A stretch of 44,135 nucleotides of DNA from Oligoflexus sp. (GTDB lineage Bacteria; Bdellovibrionota_B; Oligoflexia; Oligoflexales; Oligoflexaceae). Positions 42,378-44,135 of this stretch are shown here, in pieces. The notes beneath the pieces were generated by a model, which searched no databases, was not told where the DNA came from, and worked only from the letters and a program-made list of their open reading frames with translations. The stretch is from assembly GCA_014377445.1 (NCBI GenBank), contig JACMPP010000101.1, positions 1 through 44,135 on the forward strand, written 5' to 3'. Numbering within the stretch: the stretch's first letter is position 1; each line of letters starts with the position of its first letter. The position numbers were made by a program, and so were the translations under genes.

Positions 42378-43691
42378 ATGAATACAGCTATGTCAGCTGA
42401 CGGCTCGGCTTTGCTCTATATCATTTTGTGTCTGCTCGCGACCGGCTTCTTTTCGGCGGCGGAAACAGCAGTCACCTCACTGGCTGCGCTTCGCGCACGC
42501 GCGATACCGAAACAACAAAACAACGCGTCGATGCAGCTCCTGCTGGCCCATCCATCCCGGGTGTTCACCACGATCCTGCTCTTCTCGAACTTCTTTAAGA
42601 TCACGACAGCCCTCCTGATCACGGATCTCGTCTACGAAAAATTCCAAAACGCGAATTTTAGTCTGCTCGTCGTCCTGATCAGCTTTGTCGTCCTGATCCT
42701 CTGCGACCTTATTCCGAAGTCGATCGCCCGCGCGCACCTGCCCATGGTCGCTCACTTCTCGATGATCATCGTGCATATCCTCTATCGCCTGGTCTACCCT
42801 CTGGCGCTCATGCTTTCGAACTTTGCCAACTGGATCATTCGCCTCCTCGGCAGCGATCAGAGTCTGCAGCCGACCATCACCGAAGCCGAGTTGGAATTCC
42901 TGCTCGAAGTGGGTGAGAAGTCCGGTGTGATCGAAGACGTGAAAAAGGAGATGATCAACGGCGTGTTTGAATTCGACGAGACCAAGGTCCGCGAGATCAT
43001 GACCCCACGAACCGATATCATTGCGGTGGAAAAAGGCGTGAGCCTCGAAGAAACCGTCCGTCTCATCATGCAATCGGGTCACTCTCGCCTGCCCGTCTAC
43101 GATGAACAGATCGATAAGATCATGGGTATCATCTTCGCCAAAGACATCCTTCGTCACATGGCCGATCCCAAACGCGCGACCAGCACCAAGCCCTTTGCCG
43201 TGACCACGATCATGCGTGAACCACAGTTTGTACCGGAAAGTAAGCACCTGATCGAGATCTTCAAGGAATTGAAGCAATCCAAAAACCACATGGCCATCAT
43301 CATCGATGAATACGGCGGCACCGCCGGCCTCGTCACGATGGAAGATATTCTGGAAGAGATCGTCGGCGATATTCAGGATGAATTTGACTCGGAAGAAGCG
43401 CAGATCACGCAGATCGAAGACAACGTCTACGATATTGCGGGCTATGTGAACATCAGCGAGTTTGCCGAATTCTTTGAAATCGACGAGTCCTTTGCTGAAG
43501 ACGTGGAAGGCGAAGTCGATACCATCGCCGGCTGGATGACCCAGCTCCTTGGCCATCTCCCTGAGATCGGACAGAAGGTCAGTTACGGCAACCTCAACAT
43601 GGAAGTGACCGAGGTCGATCGTCACCGGATTGAGCGCCTTCGCGTGCGTCGCGAAGAGCCACCTAAAACCAATACAGAAAAAGAGCTTTGA
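42378..43691 (+). CDS. CNNM/CorC-family membrane transporter with CBS domains
   Basis: A 437-residue protein. Four hydrophobic segments (about 10-30, 65-85, 88-108 and 125-150) form the CNNM (DUF21) membrane domain, with FFSAAETAVTSLAALRARAI at the start. An acidic helix region (TEAELEFLLEVGEKSGVIED) leads to MTPRTDIIAVEKG and a CBS pair (RLPVYDEQIDKIMGIIFAKD, MAIIIDEYGGTAGLVTMED). The C-terminal CorC/HlyC domain follows (YDIAGYVNISEF). Relatives export magnesium or act as so-called hemolysin-like transporters; magnesium or divalent-cation flux is likely here. Confidence 0.88.
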   Translation: MNTAMSADGSALLYIILCLLATGFFSAAETAVTSLAALRARAIPKQQNNASMQLLLAHPSRVFTTILLFSNFFKITTALLITDLVYEKFQNANFSLLVVLISFVVLILCDLIPKSIARAHLPMVAHFSMIIVHILYRLVYPLALMLSNFANWIIRLLGSDQSLQPTITEAELEFLLEVGEKSGVIEDVKKEMINGVFEFDETKVREIMTPRTDIIAVEKGVSLEETVRLIMQSGHSRLPVYDEQIDKIMGIIFAKDILRHMADPKRATSTKPFAVTTIMREPQFVPESKHLIEIFKELKQSKNHMAIIIDEYGGTAGLVTMEDILEEIVGDIQDEFDSEEAQITQIEDNVYDIAGYVNISEFAEFFEIDESFAEDVEGEVDTIAGWMTQLLGHLPEIGQKVSYGNLNMEVTEVDRHRIERLRVRREEPPKTNTEKEL

Positions 43692-44061
43692 AAGTTTTCA
43701 TCGTGAAGGCCTCATCGTTTATTACGTGACTGGCGTTGAGTACAAGATCGTTGAGAAAATATTGCTGCAAGCTCTCAGGCCAAGGACCGTTTGGGGTTGC
43801 TGTCATCCTTCGCCTTGGCTTTTCTAACGATAAATAACGAGCAAGAGTTAAGAAAAATCCTTCAAAATCGCTTGAAAATTTACCATCGACTTTAAAATAC
43901 ATCATGCAACAATCTAATATTTAAGTAAATTTGTAAGCTATTCTCTTTTTTATTACAAAATACTCAAGAACTCTACCATTCCTACCGACCGAAGTTAAAA
44001 TGTTCAGCCATTATCCTATCCTCACTTTTTGGATGCGAGCTGAGAGCCAGGGAGTTTACCT
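43692..44061. other. 370-base region with no confident gene
   Basis: A leftward frame of 80 codons (43905-43663, starting MMYFKVDGKFSSDFEGFF) overlaps the end of the CorC-like gene and lacks a ribosome site, so I do not call it. The right part (43830-44000) is AT-rich and should hold the promoter of the gene starting at 44062. Confidence 0.3.
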
Positions 44062-44135
44062 ATGTCTCGATTCAGTTTCATTCTTTGTCTCGCATGGCTC
44101 AGCCTAGCGAGTGCTGCGTGTGAGAGCAAACTCTA
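44062..44135 (+). CDS. Start of an exported protein, cut by the window edge
   Basis: ATG 44062 has AGGGAG upstream. The 24 visible residues begin MSRFSFILCLAWLSLASAAC, an export signal. Cys20 could be a lipid anchor, or cleavage could fall before ACESKL. Function cannot be seen. Confidence 0.55.
   Translation, partial: MSRFSFILCLAWLSLASAACESKL

Noticed and set aside
42477..43625. 382-codon leftward open frame
   Set aside because: Opposite-strand shadow of the CNNM/CorC gene; the composition (runs of His and Asp) is artificial and there is no ribosome site.
43663..43905. 80-codon leftward frame
   Set aside because: It overlaps the 3' end of the CorC-like gene, lacks a ribosome site and matches no family I know. 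It may be a fragment, but the sequence does not show it.

Overview
The window looks like chromosomal DNA from a Gram-negative, predatory or environmental bacterium of the Bdellovibrionota/Oligoflexia type (inference). Reasons: many lipoproteins and signal-peptide proteins, a giant RCC1-repeat surface protein, CHASE2, TSP3-like and elicitor-type transglutaminase proteins, a complete System I cytochrome c maturation front end, and housekeeping genes (recA, ttcA, trmB, ybeY, rnpB) scattered among uncharacterised envelope genes. I see no insertion sequence, phage, CRISPR array or tRNA.

Layout. 1-5.1 kb: the 3' end of a bulb-lectin protein, then a 1459-residue lipoprotein with Ig/FN3-like domains and 14 RCC1 blades, read leftward. 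5.1-7.9 kb: a methyltransferase diverging from an unusual fusion of a glutamine amidotransferase/asparagine-synthetase remnant to a DUF962/Mpo1-like membrane domain. 7.9-11.7 kb: secreted proteins (unknown, HEAT-repeat, HEIGHH metallopeptidase). 12.2-14.6 kb: an EI24/CysZ membrane protein, recA and a small gene, all leftward. 14.8-18.5 kb: secreted protein, ttcA, a DUF4862-like gene and a Cys-rich lipoprotein. 18.7-21 kb: an orphan CHASE2 membrane protein and a second Cys-rich secreted protein with a coupled leader ORF. 21.2-25.9 kb: an OPT transporter, a decayed ClC channel, a RelA/SpoT-like protein head to head with a periplasmic thioredoxin, and a decayed gene.

25.9-33.7 kb: two small secreted proteins leftward, then a tightly packed rightward operon: a TolB-like propeller, an unknown secreted protein, an outer-membrane barrel, ccmA, ccmB, ccmC, ccmD, ccmE and a CcmG-like thioredoxin. 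It ends at a strong bidirectional terminator, with no ccmF or ccmH. Behind it lies a 50-residue membrane protein on the other strand. 34-38.3 kb: a TraB/GumN lipoprotein, a phosphoesterase head to head with a diacylglycerol-kinase-like gene, and an elicitor-type transglutaminase that seems to lack its catalytic Cys. 38.4-44.1 kb: a calcium-repeat lipoprotein, an RNHCP protein, the RNase P RNA, trmB, a small gene, ybeY and a CorC/CNNM transporter, then the start of a secreted protein.

The strongest leads are a six-cysteine module found three times in two neighbouring secreted proteins (17.9-21 kb), the amidotransferase-Mpo1 fusion, the divergent RelA/SpoT-like protein and the transglutaminase pseudoenzyme candidate. 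There are also two head-to-head gene pairs whose 5' ends overlap, and two genes seen only by joining reading frames.
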